Shown: positions 7,604 to 17,373, counted from the first letter of the stretch. The stretch is 37,758 nt of DNA from an uncultured Clostridium sp. (GCA_947245515.1 CAMXQV010000010.1:1-37758), one strand, 5' to 3'. A program made the numbers and translations. The notes: generated from the letters alone by a model not told the origin.

Positions 7604-8494
7604 ATGAGTTTAATACTTGAAAATGTCTCAAAAAACTTTGTAGATAAAAAAGCAGTAGACAATATTTCATTTAAACTAGAAAAACCAGGAGTTTTTGGAT
7701 TACTAGGAACAAATGGAGCAGGAAAAACCACAACAATAAGAATGATTTTAGGAATAATAAAAAAAGGAAGTGGAGAAATTACTTGGAATGGAAAGCCAGT
7801 AGAGAGAAAACATGTCAATTTTGGATATTTACCAGAAGAAAGAGGAGTATATCCAAAAGTTAAAATTGAAGATCAATTAATGTACTTTGCAAGCTTAAAA
7901 GGAATGGATAAAAAGGAAGCAAAAGAAGCAATAGAAAAATGGGCTAAAAAGCTAAAAGTAGAAGAATACTTAAAAATGCCAGCTGAAAAGCTATCAAAAG
8001 GAAATCAACAAAAAATACAATTTATAACAGCAGTGATTCATAATCCAGAACTAATTGTATTAGATGAACCGTTTAGTGGACTAGATCCTGTTAATACAGA
8101 AATAATAAAAAATATTATTATTGAATTAGTAGCAGAAGGAAAATACATAATAATGTCAGCACATCAAATGGCAACAATAGAAGAATTTTGTACAGACATA
8201 TTAATTCTTAATAAAGGAAAGACTGTTTTACAAGGTAATTTAAAAGAAATAAAAGAAACCTATCCTGCAAATCGTATAGAAATTGATACAAACCAAGATA
8301 TAAGAAACTATATTAAAAAATATGATTTACAAATTGAAAATGAAAAAGATAATCAATATATTATAAAAATATCAGAAGAAGAAAAAGCACACAAGCTTTT
8401 AAGCGATTTAATAAAAGACAACCTACAAGTTAATAAATTTGAAATTAAGAAACCAACATTAAATGATATTTTTATAGAAAAGGTGGGGGAATAA
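7604..8494 (+). CDS. ABC exporter ATP-binding protein, NatA/YhaQ type
   Basis: This 296-residue ATPase drives an ABC-2 type exporter. Walker A is GTNGAGKTT at about residues 35-43, the signature is LSKGNQQK (a common variant of LSGGQ), and Walker B plus catalytic glutamate is LIVLDEPFSGLD. The switch histidine lies in MSAHQM. The last 80 residues match the C-terminal extension (DUF4162) typical of NatA/YhaQ-like ATPases. GGGAGG precedes the ATG. The permease gene begins one base after its stop, so the two are translationally coupled. Sodium or drug export is known for relatives; the substrate here is unknown. Confidence 0.9.
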   Translation: MSLILENVSKNFVDKKAVDNISFKLEKPGVFGLLGTNGAGKTTTIRMILGIIKKGSGEITWNGKPVERKHVNFGYLPEERGVYPKVKIEDQLMYFASLKGMDKKEAKEAIEKWAKKLKVEEYLKMPAEKLSKGNQQKIQFITAVIHNPELIVLDEPFSGLDPVNTEIIKNIIIELVAEGKYIIMSAHQMATIEEFCTDILILNKGKTVLQGNLKEIKETYPANRIEIDTNQDIRNYIKKYDLQIENEKDNQYIIKISEEEKAHKLLSDLIKDNLQVNKFEIKKPTLNDIFIEKVGE

Positions 8495-8495
8495 A

Positions 8496-9725
8496 ATGAA
8501 AGATTTAGGAACAGTTATTAGTTTTACAATAAAAGATATGGTAAAAAGAAAATCCTTTGTTATTTCTACTATTATAATATTAGTATTAATAGTTATTGGA
8601 TTTAATATACCAAATATAATTAAAGCTATAAAAGGAGAAGACACACAAAACAAATTAGTTATTTTAGACAAACAAAATATATTTGAAGGATCCTTAGAAG
8701 CTTTAAAAGATATGGATCTTGAATATGTAATAGATATAAAAACAGAAGGAAACGAAGAACAAATAAAAGAAAAAATTGATTCAGAAGAAATTAAATCAGC
8801 AATATTAATAGAAAAAGAAGATGATAACATAAATATAAGTTATATTGTAAAAAACACTAATATGATGGAAGAAATACCAGAGAGTATTGTAAATAGCTTA
8901 AATACTATTTATTCTAGTTTACAAATTAGTAAATTAGGATTAACAACAGAACAATTACAAGCAATTACACCAAACTTTAATTTTAGTTTAGAGCAAACAG
9001 AAGAACAAAAGGCAAGTGGAAATATTTTAGCAATGATGTTACTTTCTTTAGTATTATTTTATGCAATTTATTTCTGTGCTTATCAGGTGTCAAGTTCAAT
9101 AACAACTGAAAAGACATCAAAAATAATGGAGACTTTAGTAACTTCAACAAGTCCAAGAACAATTGTATTAGGGAAAACAATTGGTATAGGAATTGTAGGA
9201 TTAATACAAATGGTTCTTATTGTAGGAACTGCCTTAATAAGTGCTAAGGTATTTTTAGAAGCTGGAATGATAGAGAAAGTTTTAGATATGTCATATGTTA
9301 CACCATATTTAGGACTTGTAACAATTATATACTTCTTGTTAGGATATTTTGTATATAGCTTATTGTATGCGTTAACTGGTTCTACTGTAAGTAAACCAGA
9401 AGATATTCAATCAGCAAATGGGCCTGTTGCAATACTAGCAGTTGTAGGATTTTATTTATCTTATTTCACAATGATGAATCCAACAAGTGATTTAAATGTA
9501 CTTGCTTCCTTGCTTCCAATATCATCACCTTTTTGTATGCCTTTCAGAGTAATGATGGGATTAGCAAGTTTTACAGATGTATTAATTTCTATTGCCATTT
9601 TAATTGTTACAATACTTATAATAGCTAAAGTTGCAATAAAAATATACTCAAATGCTATATTAAATTATGGTACAAAGATGAATTTTAAAGATATGATTAA
9701 GATGTATAAAGATAAAAATAATTAA
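8496..9725 (+). CDS. ABC-2 type permease, NatB/YhaP type
   Basis: This 409-residue integral membrane protein is the partner of the preceding ATPase. It has a first helix at about 20-40, a long extracellular domain (about 45-170), and then five or six helices from residue 170 to 395, the usual ABC2_membrane_3 layout. The motif SSSITTEKTSKIMETLVTS after the second helix is the conserved coupling segment of NatB-like permeases. The start lies behind GTGGGGGA in the end of the ATPase gene. No terminator with a T-run follows, so transcription could continue into the next ABC genes. Confidence 0.9.
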   Translation: MKDLGTVISFTIKDMVKRKSFVISTIIILVLIVIGFNIPNIIKAIKGEDTQNKLVILDKQNIFEGSLEALKDMDLEYVIDIKTEGNEEQIKEKIDSEEIKSAILIEKEDDNINISYIVKNTNMMEEIPESIVNSLNTIYSSLQISKLGLTTEQLQAITPNFNFSLEQTEEQKASGNILAMMLLSLVLFYAIYFCAYQVSSSITTEKTSKIMETLVTSTSPRTIVLGKTIGIGIVGLIQMVLIVGTALISAKVFLEAGMIEKVLDMSYVTPYLGLVTIIYFLLGYFVYSLLYALTGSTVSKPEDIQSANGPVAILAVVGFYLSYFTMMNPTSDLNVLASLLPISSPFCMPFRVMMGLASFTDVLISIAILIVTILIIAKVAIKIYSNAILNYGTKMNFKDMIKMYKDKNN

Positions 9726-9738
9726 TGGTTAGGAGGCT

Positions 9739-9813
9739 ATGAAGGTCAACAACGAAGGAACATTTTATAAATGGAAAGTCAGTATGACTTTCCTATTATA
9801 TATTTATATTTAG
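9739..9813 (+). CDS. Possible 24-codon leader peptide before the ABC quartet
   Basis: An ATG at 9739 follows TAGGAGG at 9729-9735 with good spacing and opens a frame MKVNNEGTFYKWKVSMTFLL plus four more residues, ending at TAG 9811-9813. The frame runs through a perfect hairpin (9773-9793), 28 bases before the first ABC exporter start. The strong binding site plus hairpin resembles a translated leader, but no known leader motif or repeated codon is visible. It could equally be decay of a longer gene. Confidence 0.35.
   Translation: MKVNNEGTFYKWKVSMTFLLYIYI
9773..9793. repeat. 9-bp perfect hairpin upstream of the ABC quartet
   Basis: GGAAAGTCA (9773-9781) pairs with TGACTTTCC (9785-9793) around GTA. 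No T-run follows, so a strong terminator is unlikely. The core resembles the hairpin at 3845-3879. Confidence 0.55.
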
Positions 9814-9840
9814 TGACTTAAGGAAGGAATAAAATTAAAA

Positions 9841-11601
9841 ATGAAAAGTAGTTTTTTACATAAAACACTAACAGGAACAAAAAAATATATAGCCTTTACA
9901 CTAATATTAAGTGCAATATATTCAAGACTAGTAGTATATATACCAAAATTTATACAATATGCATTAGATGGAGTAATATCAGAAAACGAAAATGTAATAC
10001 CAAATTGGATAAAGAACTTATATATTAATAATGAAAAAATAGGAAAAATAATTACACTATCAATAATACTAATTATAATAAATATACTAATATTTATAGT
10101 AAACTACATAAAGAGTAAAACAAATACAAAATTCAATTTAAAAATCAACAAAAATGTAAAAGAACTAATATTAGAACATATACCAAAAATAGAATATCTA
10201 GAATTCAGTAATATTGATAAAGCAAATGTTATACAAAGAATAAACAAAGATGCAACAATTTATGCAGAATTTTTCAATTCTCAAATAAATTTATTTTTTG
10301 ATACTATATTTATAGTAGTATTTGCTATAGCACAAACCTTTTCTTTAAACCTAGTAGTTGGAATATTTATAGCAATTGTGTGTGTTATTATTGCTATTTT
10401 ATCGATATGGGAATATAAAGTAACAAAACCCTTAATTGAAGACACTGTAGAAAAGAATAAAGAAATAATAAACAAAACAACAGTAAGTATAGAAGAATCA
10501 AAAATGCTAAAGATATTTAACAGAAAAGACATAGAGCTTAAAGACTTTAGAAAAATAAACAAAGAATATAAAGAAAAAGAAATAAAATTTCAAAAATATA
10601 GAACAATCTATACAATATTAGTACATTCAATTAGAAATTTTAAAGAACCCTTTATCCTATTATATGGTGGGATTTTAGTTGTAAATGGGCAATTAACTTT
10701 AGCAGAAATAGCTATATTACTAAGTTTTGCAACAAAAACAACTACATATATATATAATTCATCAGAGAAAATATCTTTTATAAATGAATTTATAGTAGCA
10801 TACAAAAAACTTTCAGAATTAATGAAACATAAAGAAGATATTGAAACAAATCCAGATATAGAATTAAGTGGAGATATTATTTTTAATAAGGTAACAATAA
10901 AAATACAAGAAAATACAATACTAAAAAATCTTAGCTTTACAATAAAACAGGGCGAAAACTTTGCAATTGTAGGAGATAATGGAACAGGAAAAACAATTAT
11001 TGCAAAAACACTAATTGGTTTCTATGAATATGATGGAGAAATATTTATTGGTAATAACAACCTCAAAAAAGTAAGTAAGAAAAGTATAAGAGATTATATA
11101 GGAGTAGTTTTACAAGATACATACCTTTTTACAGATACAATAAAAAATAATATTAATATAAAAAATAAAATTGTAAGTAATGAAGAAATTATCAAAGTAT
11201 GTAAATTAGCTGATATATATGAAGACCTTAAGGGTTTTGAAGGAAATATAGATTATATGATAGGAAAAGGAGGAAATAACATATCAGGAGGACAAAAACA
11301 AAGAATTGCAATTGCAAGAACTTTACTATTAGATAATCAGTTTATAATTTTTGATGATTCTTTATCTAAACTTGACACAAAAACAAAAATAACGATATTA
11401 AATAACCTTATAAGCCTAAAAAAAGGGACAATTATTATTTCACATGATACAGAGATAATGAAAAAATGTGACAAAGTATTATTTATTGATGAAAATACTA
11501 TTAAAGTTGGAACACATAAAGAACTAATGGATCAAAGTAAAAACTATAAAAATATAATAGAAAATAGCCAAAATAAAATATTAGAAGAAGAGGAAATTTA
11601 A
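9841..11601 (+). CDS. ABC exporter half-transporter A1 (degenerate-site subunit)
   Basis: This 586-residue protein fuses a six-helix exporter domain (about 1-320) to an ATPase domain (about 345-575). Walker A is GDNGTGKT (378-385), the signature is SGGQKQR (482-488), and the switch histidine is H535. Walker B reads FIIFDDSLS with aspartate D506 where the catalytic glutamate normally lies. In heterodimeric exporters such as BmrC/BmrD or TM287/288 this marks the subunit that contributes the non-hydrolysing site. Its partner B1 starts two bases after this stop. AAGGAAGG precedes the ATG. No peptidase C39 domain is present, so processing of a double-glycine leader is not indicated. Substrate unknown. 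Confidence 0.9.
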   Translation: MKSSFLHKTLTGTKKYIAFTLILSAIYSRLVVYIPKFIQYALDGVISENENVIPNWIKNLYINNEKIGKIITLSIILIIINILIFIVNYIKSKTNTKFNLKINKNVKELILEHIPKIEYLEFSNIDKANVIQRINKDATIYAEFFNSQINLFFDTIFIVVFAIAQTFSLNLVVGIFIAIVCVIIAILSIWEYKVTKPLIEDTVEKNKEIINKTTVSIEESKMLKIFNRKDIELKDFRKINKEYKEKEIKFQKYRTIYTILVHSIRNFKEPFILLYGGILVVNGQLTLAEIAILLSFATKTTTYIYNSSEKISFINEFIVAYKKLSELMKHKEDIETNPDIELSGDIIFNKVTIKIQENTILKNLSFTIKQGENFAIVGDNGTGKTIIAKTLIGFYEYDGEIFIGNNNLKKVSKKSIRDYIGVVLQDTYLFTDTIKNNINIKNKIVSNEEIIKVCKLADIYEDLKGFEGNIDYMIGKGGNNISGGQKQRIAIARTLLLDNQFIIFDDSLSKLDTKTKITILNNLISLKKGTIIISHDTEIMKKCDKVLFIDENTIKVGTHKELMDQSKNYKNIIENSQNKILEEEEI

Positions 11602-11603
11602 TA

Positions 11604-13292
11604 ATGTTTCAAGAAATAATAAAAAGCTATAAAAAGCAAACAATAAAAATAGCTATAAGTAGGACTCTAACAAGTATAATGGTTGTGACTTTTATAGCTT
11701 TTATGCTAATAATGATAGAATATGCTATTCCAAGTAAAAATATAAAACTTATTATACAACTAGGAATTATGTATTTTGTTGTAAATATATTAAGAACAAT
11801 TGTTACACTATATGAGAGTGTATGGCATAATGTTTTTGAAAAAGAACTAGAAGGAGATTATAGAGAAAAAATCTTTGTAAAGTTACAAAAAACAAAGCAA
11901 AAAGAAATAGATAAGGTAAGAGTGGGGGAAATACTAGAAAATATAATTAATGATACAAAAGAATTTGCTAAATATTATACACATGGAATAACAAGAGCTT
12001 ATTTAGGAGGAGTATTAAGGTTAATTGGAACTTTAGCAGTATTAATGTATCTAAATATTCCTATTGTGACAATAACATTTTTAATTTATATAACTGGTTT
12101 TTTTATAACTTTTTTATTTAATAAGAAATCAATTAAATATACAAGATTAAAAAGAGAAGCAAATGCTAAAATATTAAACTGGTCAAACGAACAAGTGGAA
12201 GGGTATCAAACAATTAAAGCTTTAGAAATACAACAACAAAGAAGGCAAGAAATAAAAGCCTTAATTAATTCTTACGAAAAAGTTGTAAATAAATTAGAAC
12301 AAAATATTAGAACCTATACTTGCATTTATGATTTCATAGTATCTTTTGTAATGCTTAGTACTATTTTAATAGGTAGTATAAGTGTAGAAAATGGAATTTT
12401 ATCCTATGGTGCCTTAGTAATACTAGCTAGATATATTGATTCACCAGAAACCTATGCTAAATGGTTTATAGATGGATTTCAAATACGAAATATAAGTAGA
12501 ATTTCCTATGAAAAAATTCAAGATATTTTACAAAAACAGGAAGAAGAAATTGATTTAGGAGAAAAGTTAGAAACTATAGATAATATAGAATTTGAAAATA
12601 TTAATTTTTCTTATGATAAAAAGCAAAATACCTTAAGTGATATATCTTTTAAGGTAAATAAAAATGAAAGTGTAGCCTTAGTAGGAAGGACTGGGAGTGG
12701 AAAGACAAGCTTAGTTAACTTGATTTGTAGATTTTATGATTTACAAGATGGAAATATTAAAATTAATGGAAGAGACTATAAAGAATATAGTATTAGAAGC
12801 TTAAGAGATAAAATAGGTTATATTATGCAAAAAGTAGTAATTTTTGATGGAACTATTTTAGAAAATATTAATTATGCTAATAAAGATATATCAAAAGAAG
12901 AGATTATAGAGATATGTAAAAAGATGAATTTAAATGACAAAATAATGTCCTTAAAAGATGGATATGAGACAATAATTAATAAGGATACAAATATTTTTTC
13001 AGTAGGAGAAAAACAACTTTTAAATTTTACAAGAGTGATGGTAGAAGACCCTGAAATCATTATATTAGATGAAGCAACTGCTTCTCTTTCATATAACTCT
13101 GAAATGCTAGTAAGAAAGGCTATTGAAGAAATCACAAAAGGAAAGATTAGTTTTATTATTGCACATAGATTATCAACTATAAAGAAATGTGATAAAATTT
13201 TACTTATGCAAGATGGAAAAATAATTGAAGATGGAAATCATGAGCAATTAATTGATCTAAAAGGAGAGTATTATAAGTTAGTAAATGCATAA
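11604..13292 (+). CDS. ABC exporter half-transporter B1 (catalytic-site subunit)
   Basis: This 562-residue protein has six helices (about 1-310) and an ATPase domain (about 330-560). Walker A is GRTGSGKT (361-368). Walker B is IIILDEAT with catalytic glutamate E490, and the switch histidine is H521. The signature is FSVGEKQL, with glutamate E469 replacing the usual glutamine. Canonical Walker B plus variant signature is the exact complement of A1, so A1-B1 should form one good and one degenerate ATP site. The start is two bases after the A1 stop with a weak GAGG site, which suggests coupled translation. Confidence 0.9.
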   Translation: MFQEIIKSYKKQTIKIAISRTLTSIMVVTFIAFMLIMIEYAIPSKNIKLIIQLGIMYFVVNILRTIVTLYESVWHNVFEKELEGDYREKIFVKLQKTKQKEIDKVRVGEILENIINDTKEFAKYYTHGITRAYLGGVLRLIGTLAVLMYLNIPIVTITFLIYITGFFITFLFNKKSIKYTRLKREANAKILNWSNEQVEGYQTIKALEIQQQRRQEIKALINSYEKVVNKLEQNIRTYTCIYDFIVSFVMLSTILIGSISVENGILSYGALVILARYIDSPETYAKWFIDGFQIRNISRISYEKIQDILQKQEEEIDLGEKLETIDNIEFENINFSYDKKQNTLSDISFKVNKNESVALVGRTGSGKTSLVNLICRFYDLQDGNIKINGRDYKEYSIRSLRDKIGYIMQKVVIFDGTILENINYANKDISKEEIIEICKKMNLNDKIMSLKDGYETIINKDTNIFSVGEKQLLNFTRVMVEDPEIIILDEATASLSYNSEMLVRKAIEEITKGKISFIIAHRLSTIKKCDKILLMQDGKIIEDGNHEQLIDLKGEYYKLVNA

Positions 13293-13317
13293 ATAATATA
13301 AAGGGATGAAATAAAAA

Positions 13318-15084
13318 ATGAAATTTTTAAAAATAGTAATACAAAGTTTAAAAAGCACAAAAATATATATAATAATGTTTTTCATATTAAGTATAATATT
13401 AAATTATTTAACTACTTATATACCAGTAATAATTCAATATTTTATAGATTACCTTTTAAAGCAAAACACAAATAATAAACTATTAGAAAATATCCTAAAA
13501 ATGTTTCAAGACAAATTTAGTTTTATTATTTCAATATGTATAATATTAATAGCAGTACAATTAACTATTATTTTAGCGACTTATATAAGAAGCAGATTAA
13601 AAAGCAAAATATTACAAGAATTTCAATATGAACTAAAATTAAAATTATTTGAACATATTCAAAGTTTAACCTACCAAGATTTTTATCACAACTCTTTAGC
13701 AGATTTAGTACAAAACTCGACAGAAGATGTTAATAACATAGTGAAATTTATAGAAAGTCAACTTACATATATTTTAGATATTGTTCTAATTATAATATTT
13801 GCAATCGTACAATTAATAAATATAGACTTAAGATTATCAAGTATTATGATAATGTGTTCAGGAATTATTATCTATATGTCAATAGGGTATTATAAGAAAT
13901 CTAAAGATGTAATTAAAGGAAGATTAGAAAAACAAAGAAATTTATATGCAAAAATGAATGATAATTATGAAAATTTAAAATTTATTAAGTTGAACAATTT
14001 ACAGGAACAAGAGAAAAAGGATTTTGAACTAAAAAATAGAGAATTTAATAATTTTAATAAACAAAAGGTGGTAATTGATACAAAATATAAAAAAGGTATA
14101 TCTGTCCTTATAAGAGTTCAGCCAGCTATTATATTTATGCTAAGTGGATATTTATACATGTTAGGAGCAGTATCAATTGGATCTATTTATGTTACAATTA
14201 ATTACTCTAATAAAGTAACAGGAGCCTTTGCTGATATATCACAGATGATAGAAGAATTAAATTCTTTTAGAATATCTTATAAAAGATTAAACGAACTTCT
14301 TGAACTTACTAAAGAAGAGATAGGAAAAATAAAAGAGATTAATATTAAAAATAAAAATATTGTTTTTAAAAAAGCTAACATAATAGTAAATGGAGAAATT
14401 ATATTAAAAGACTTAAATTTCACAATAAAAGAAAATGAGAAAATTTTGCTTCTTGGAGCAACTGGAAGTGGTAAATCAATCCTTTTAAAAACTTTAATAG
14501 GTTTTTATGAATATACAGGAAGTATAAAAATAGGAGAATATGAAGTAAGAGATTTAAATAAAAAATCAATTAGAGAAAATATTTGTTTATTATTACAAGA
14601 CTCATATTTATTTTCACGAACCATAGCAGAAAATATAAAAATATTATCACCATATATGTCTAAAGAACAAATGATAAATATCTCTAAATTTTTTGTTTTT
14701 GATGAAGATGTACAAAAATTAAAAGATGGATATGATAGTAAAATAGGAAGGAAAGGAATTGCTTTGTCAAAAGGGCAAAAGCAGAGATTAGTTTTAATAA
14801 GAGCTTTTACAAAAACTAAACCTATTATGATATTTGATGATTCTTTTAGTGCAATAGATAAAGTTAATAAAAAAGAAATTTTAAATAATTTAATGGGCTT
14901 AGAAGAACAATTCACAACAATTATGATAACACATGATATAGAACTAGCAGATAAATTTGATAAAGTAATTTATTTAAAGAATAAACAAGCAATAGTTGGA
15001 ACTCATAAAGAGTTATTAGAAAATTTAGATTATAGAAAAGTTTATGAAATAAGCAAAGATAAAATTGGAGAAGAATATGTATGA
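13318..15084 (+). CDS. ABC exporter half-transporter A2 (degenerate-site subunit)
   Basis: This 588-residue exporter is the counterpart of A1 in a second pair. Walker A is GATGSGKS (380-387), the signature is LSKGQKQR (483-490), Walker B is IMIFDDSFS with D508 in the catalytic position, and the switch histidine is H539. The first helices share a recognisable pattern with A1 (YIPVIIQYFIDYLL against YIPKFIQYALDGVI), so the two look like paralogues. It starts 25 bases after B1 and overlaps B2 by four bases (ATGA). The A-B-A-B order suggests duplication of an ancestral pair. Confidence 0.9.
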   Translation: MKFLKIVIQSLKSTKIYIIMFFILSIILNYLTTYIPVIIQYFIDYLLKQNTNNKLLENILKMFQDKFSFIISICIILIAVQLTIILATYIRSRLKSKILQEFQYELKLKLFEHIQSLTYQDFYHNSLADLVQNSTEDVNNIVKFIESQLTYILDIVLIIIFAIVQLINIDLRLSSIMIMCSGIIIYMSIGYYKKSKDVIKGRLEKQRNLYAKMNDNYENLKFIKLNNLQEQEKKDFELKNREFNNFNKQKVVIDTKYKKGISVLIRVQPAIIFMLSGYLYMLGAVSIGSIYVTINYSNKVTGAFADISQMIEELNSFRISYKRLNELLELTKEEIGKIKEINIKNKNIVFKKANIIVNGEIILKDLNFTIKENEKILLLGATGSGKSILLKTLIGFYEYTGSIKIGEYEVRDLNKKSIRENICLLLQDSYLFSRTIAENIKILSPYMSKEQMINISKFFVFDEDVQKLKDGYDSKIGRKGIALSKGQKQRLVLIRAFTKTKPIMIFDDSFSAIDKVNKKEILNNLMGLEEQFTTIMITHDIELADKFDKVIYLKNKQAIVGTHKELLENLDYRKVYEISKDKIGEEYV

Positions 15085-16820
15085 ACCGAGAAATGTTAAA
15101 AGAAATGTTTAATTTTACAAAAAATAAAAAAGAAACTATAAAAGTAGGAAATTTAATATTCTTACAAATGTTTATTTATGGTGCAACTTATCCTTTTATA
15201 ATGCAATATATTGTAGATAAAGCAATTACAGAAAAAAATATTAAAGTAGTAATTAGTTTATCAGTAATATTACTATTAATAGTATTCATAAGATCTTTAA
15301 TAGATGGATATACAGAAACCAAAAGAAAGTATTGCTATCATAATAATGATTATGAAATAAAAAACAAAATATTTAATAGTGTACAAGATGCAAATATTAG
15401 TGAAATAGACAAAATACAAGTAGGTACCTTAATGGGGATTTCTACCTCACAAAGTTATGAAGCATCACAACTTTTTGTTTGGAGCTTTATAGGAGCCTTA
15501 TGTGTTAGATTTGCTACAACCCTTTTAATATCAATTATATTATTATTATTAAATTGGAAATTGGCTTTGATTATAATTGGAATATTTATTATTTCTTATA
15601 TATTTTTAATTCCGATGTATAATAAAACAAGAAGAATATATAAAAAATTACAGGAAATAATTATTGAATTACAAGCAAATGTAAATGAATATATAGATAG
15701 TTTTTCAACAACGAAAACCTTAAGATTAGAAGAAACTAATTTAGCACAAATTGATAAAATATTAAAAAACAGTAAAAAAGAAATTATGAAATCAGACAAA
15801 GTAATTTCAATACATAATGCTATATTTTCTATACTAACTTTTACATCAATACTTGCAATTGTATTAGTTGGTGGAAATGAATTGAATTTAGGAATAGGTG
15901 TTGCTTCAACTATTATGCTAATGGTTAACTATGTTGATGATATTAATAGACACATAAAATCACTTTTAGAACATGTTCATAAAGCAAACAATAGATATAA
16001 TTGCTTTTTAAATATATTAAAAACTGTTAATATAAAAAAGGAAGAAGATAAGGGTACCAAAAGTTTAAGTAATATAGAAAAAGTTGAATTTAGAGATGTT
16101 AGTTTAAGTTATGATGGAAGAAATACTATATTGGATAAAATTAATTTTAAAGTAACTAAACCTATGCAAATAGCAGTAGTAGGAAAGAGCGGAGCAGGAA
16201 AAACATCTTTAGTGAATTTATTACCAAGATTTTATGAAATTTGTAAGGGAAGTATTTTAATTAATGGAATAGATTATAGAGATATACAATTAAAAGAATT
16301 GAGAAACCATATTGCTTATGTATTTCAGGAACCTGTGATATTTGAAAAAACTATATTAAATAATATTAAGTTTGGAAATAGTTCTAATATTAAAGTAGAA
16401 CAAATTATAGAAGTTTGTAAAAGGCTTGGAATTCACGAAAAGATTAAGCAGTTTCCAGATGGATATGAAACTTTAATTAGTGCTAAAACAGATTTACTGT
16501 CTTATGGAGAAAAACAGTTGTTAAGTTTCGCAAGAGCGATTTTGAAAGATGCAGATTTAATTATTTTAGATGAGGTAACTTCCAATTTGGATTTTGAGTT
16601 TGAAGAAAAGGTTATGAAGGCAACTAAGGAAATGTTAAGTAATAAAATTTCGTTTGTTATTGCTCATAGATTGAATACTATCAAAAATTCTGATTTGATT
16701 TTGTTTATTGATAATACAAATATTGTTGAAATGGGTACACATGAAGAACTAATTCAAAAAGAGGGATATTATTATAATTTATATAATAATACTAATCAAG
16801 TTATGCTTACAAATTTATAA
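15081..16820 (+). CDS. ABC exporter half-transporter B2 (catalytic-site subunit)
   Basis: This 579-residue exporter pairs with A2. Walker A is GKSGAGKT (368-375), the signature is LSYGEKQL with E477 replacing glutamine, Walker B is LIILDEVTSNL with catalytic E498, and the switch histidine is H529. Like B1 it combines a complete Walker B with an altered signature. Its start overlaps the end of A2 by four bases, so translation is coupled. A strong bidirectional terminator follows. Substrate unknown; peptides, lipids or drugs are possible for this family. Confidence 0.9.
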   Translation: MNREMLKEMFNFTKNKKETIKVGNLIFLQMFIYGATYPFIMQYIVDKAITEKNIKVVISLSVILLLIVFIRSLIDGYTETKRKYCYHNNDYEIKNKIFNSVQDANISEIDKIQVGTLMGISTSQSYEASQLFVWSFIGALCVRFATTLLISIILLLLNWKLALIIIGIFIISYIFLIPMYNKTRRIYKKLQEIIIELQANVNEYIDSFSTTKTLRLEETNLAQIDKILKNSKKEIMKSDKVISIHNAIFSILTFTSILAIVLVGGNELNLGIGVASTIMLMVNYVDDINRHIKSLLEHVHKANNRYNCFLNILKTVNIKKEEDKGTKSLSNIEKVEFRDVSLSYDGRNTILDKINFKVTKPMQIAVVGKSGAGKTSLVNLLPRFYEICKGSILINGIDYRDIQLKELRNHIAYVFQEPVIFEKTILNNIKFGNSSNIKVEQIIEVCKRLGIHEKIKQFPDGYETLISAKTDLLSYGEKQLLSFARAILKDADLIILDEVTSNLDFEFEEKVMKATKEMLSNKISFVIAHRLNTIKNSDLILFIDNTNIVEMGTHEELIQKEGYYYNLYNNTNQVMLTNL

Positions 16821-16834
16821 AAAGATTGTCATAA

Positions 16835-16866
16835 AATATATGCATGTAATCAATTATGCATATATT
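16835..16866. terminator. Hairpin after the ABC quartet
   Basis: AATATATGCAT (16835-16845) pairs with ATGCATATATT (16856-16866). It is AT-rich with no clear T-run, so its strength as a terminator is uncertain. Confidence 0.4.
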
Positions 16867-16888
16867 GATATTTAACTTTGTAAATAAA

Positions 16889-16943
16889 AAATAGTAAAAC
16901 TTAAATTGAAAGTACCTATATAAAAATTTAAGTTTTACTATTT
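16889..16943. terminator. Bidirectional terminator between B2 and the 76-aa gene
   Basis: A 19-bp perfect stem (16889-16907 with 16925-16943) has an A-run before it, a T-rich stretch after it and a 17-base loop. It lies between two convergent genes. Confidence 0.8.
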
Positions 16944-16976
16944 ATATTTATAGAATTTATTAAATTAATAGTCTTA

Positions 16977-17207
16977 TTAATCTATTGATCTTTCAACTGG
17001 ATTTTCTCTTTCAATTAATATTATAGAACCATCGTTTTGTCTTTGAGCTTCTAAGCCTTTATTTTCAATTGCTTTTGTAACTTCAGTTAAATGACTATTA
17101 TTTGTTAATGTCAAATTTCTATATTTAAAACAAAAAAATATAGAAGTTACAAGCGAAATTGCTAATAATATAATTATAAATATTAAAATTTTATTTAATT
17201 TATTCAT
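16977..17207 (-). CDS. Small membrane protein, 76 aa, unknown function
   Basis: I do not recognise this family. The start at 17207 follows GGAGGTGA, with a good promoter upstream; an in-frame start ten codons earlier is rejected for lack of a site. One helix at about residues 6-27 anchors it, followed by a basic KYRN and about 45 polar residues with a predicted helix around TEVTKAIENKGLEAQ and a strand (GSIILIE). The cluster could be a small membrane-anchored regulator or accessory peptide. It is transcribed towards the ABC quartet but separated from it by a terminator. Confidence 0.7.
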   Translation of the reverse strand: MNKLNKILIFIIILLAISLVTSIFFCFKYRNLTLTNNSHLTEVTKAIENKGLEAQRQNDGSIILIERENPVERSID

Positions 17208-17227
17208 AAAAATCACCTCCTTATTAA

Positions 17228-17256
17228 AGGATAACATTTTTATATAATTTTTTCAA
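17228..17256 (-). promoter_or_regulatory. Sigma-A type promoter for the 76-aa gene
   Basis: On the minus strand TTGAAA (17256-17251) and TATCCT (17233-17228) are 17 bases apart, about 20 bases before the start codon. Confidence 0.55.
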
Positions 17257-17373
17257 TAGTTTTTTGGAAAAAAATGTAATATTATGTTGCATTTTTGGAA
17301 TTAATATTTTGAATTTTAGGAATAATCTAATTAAAAATTTTCTATATTTTATTTGTTTAGTGTTTTAGATTAT

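Noticed and set aside
9841..16820. ABC quartet as bacteriocin exporters with leader peptidase
   Set aside because: None of the four proteins has an N-terminal C39 peptidase domain, and no double-glycine leader peptide was found nearby.
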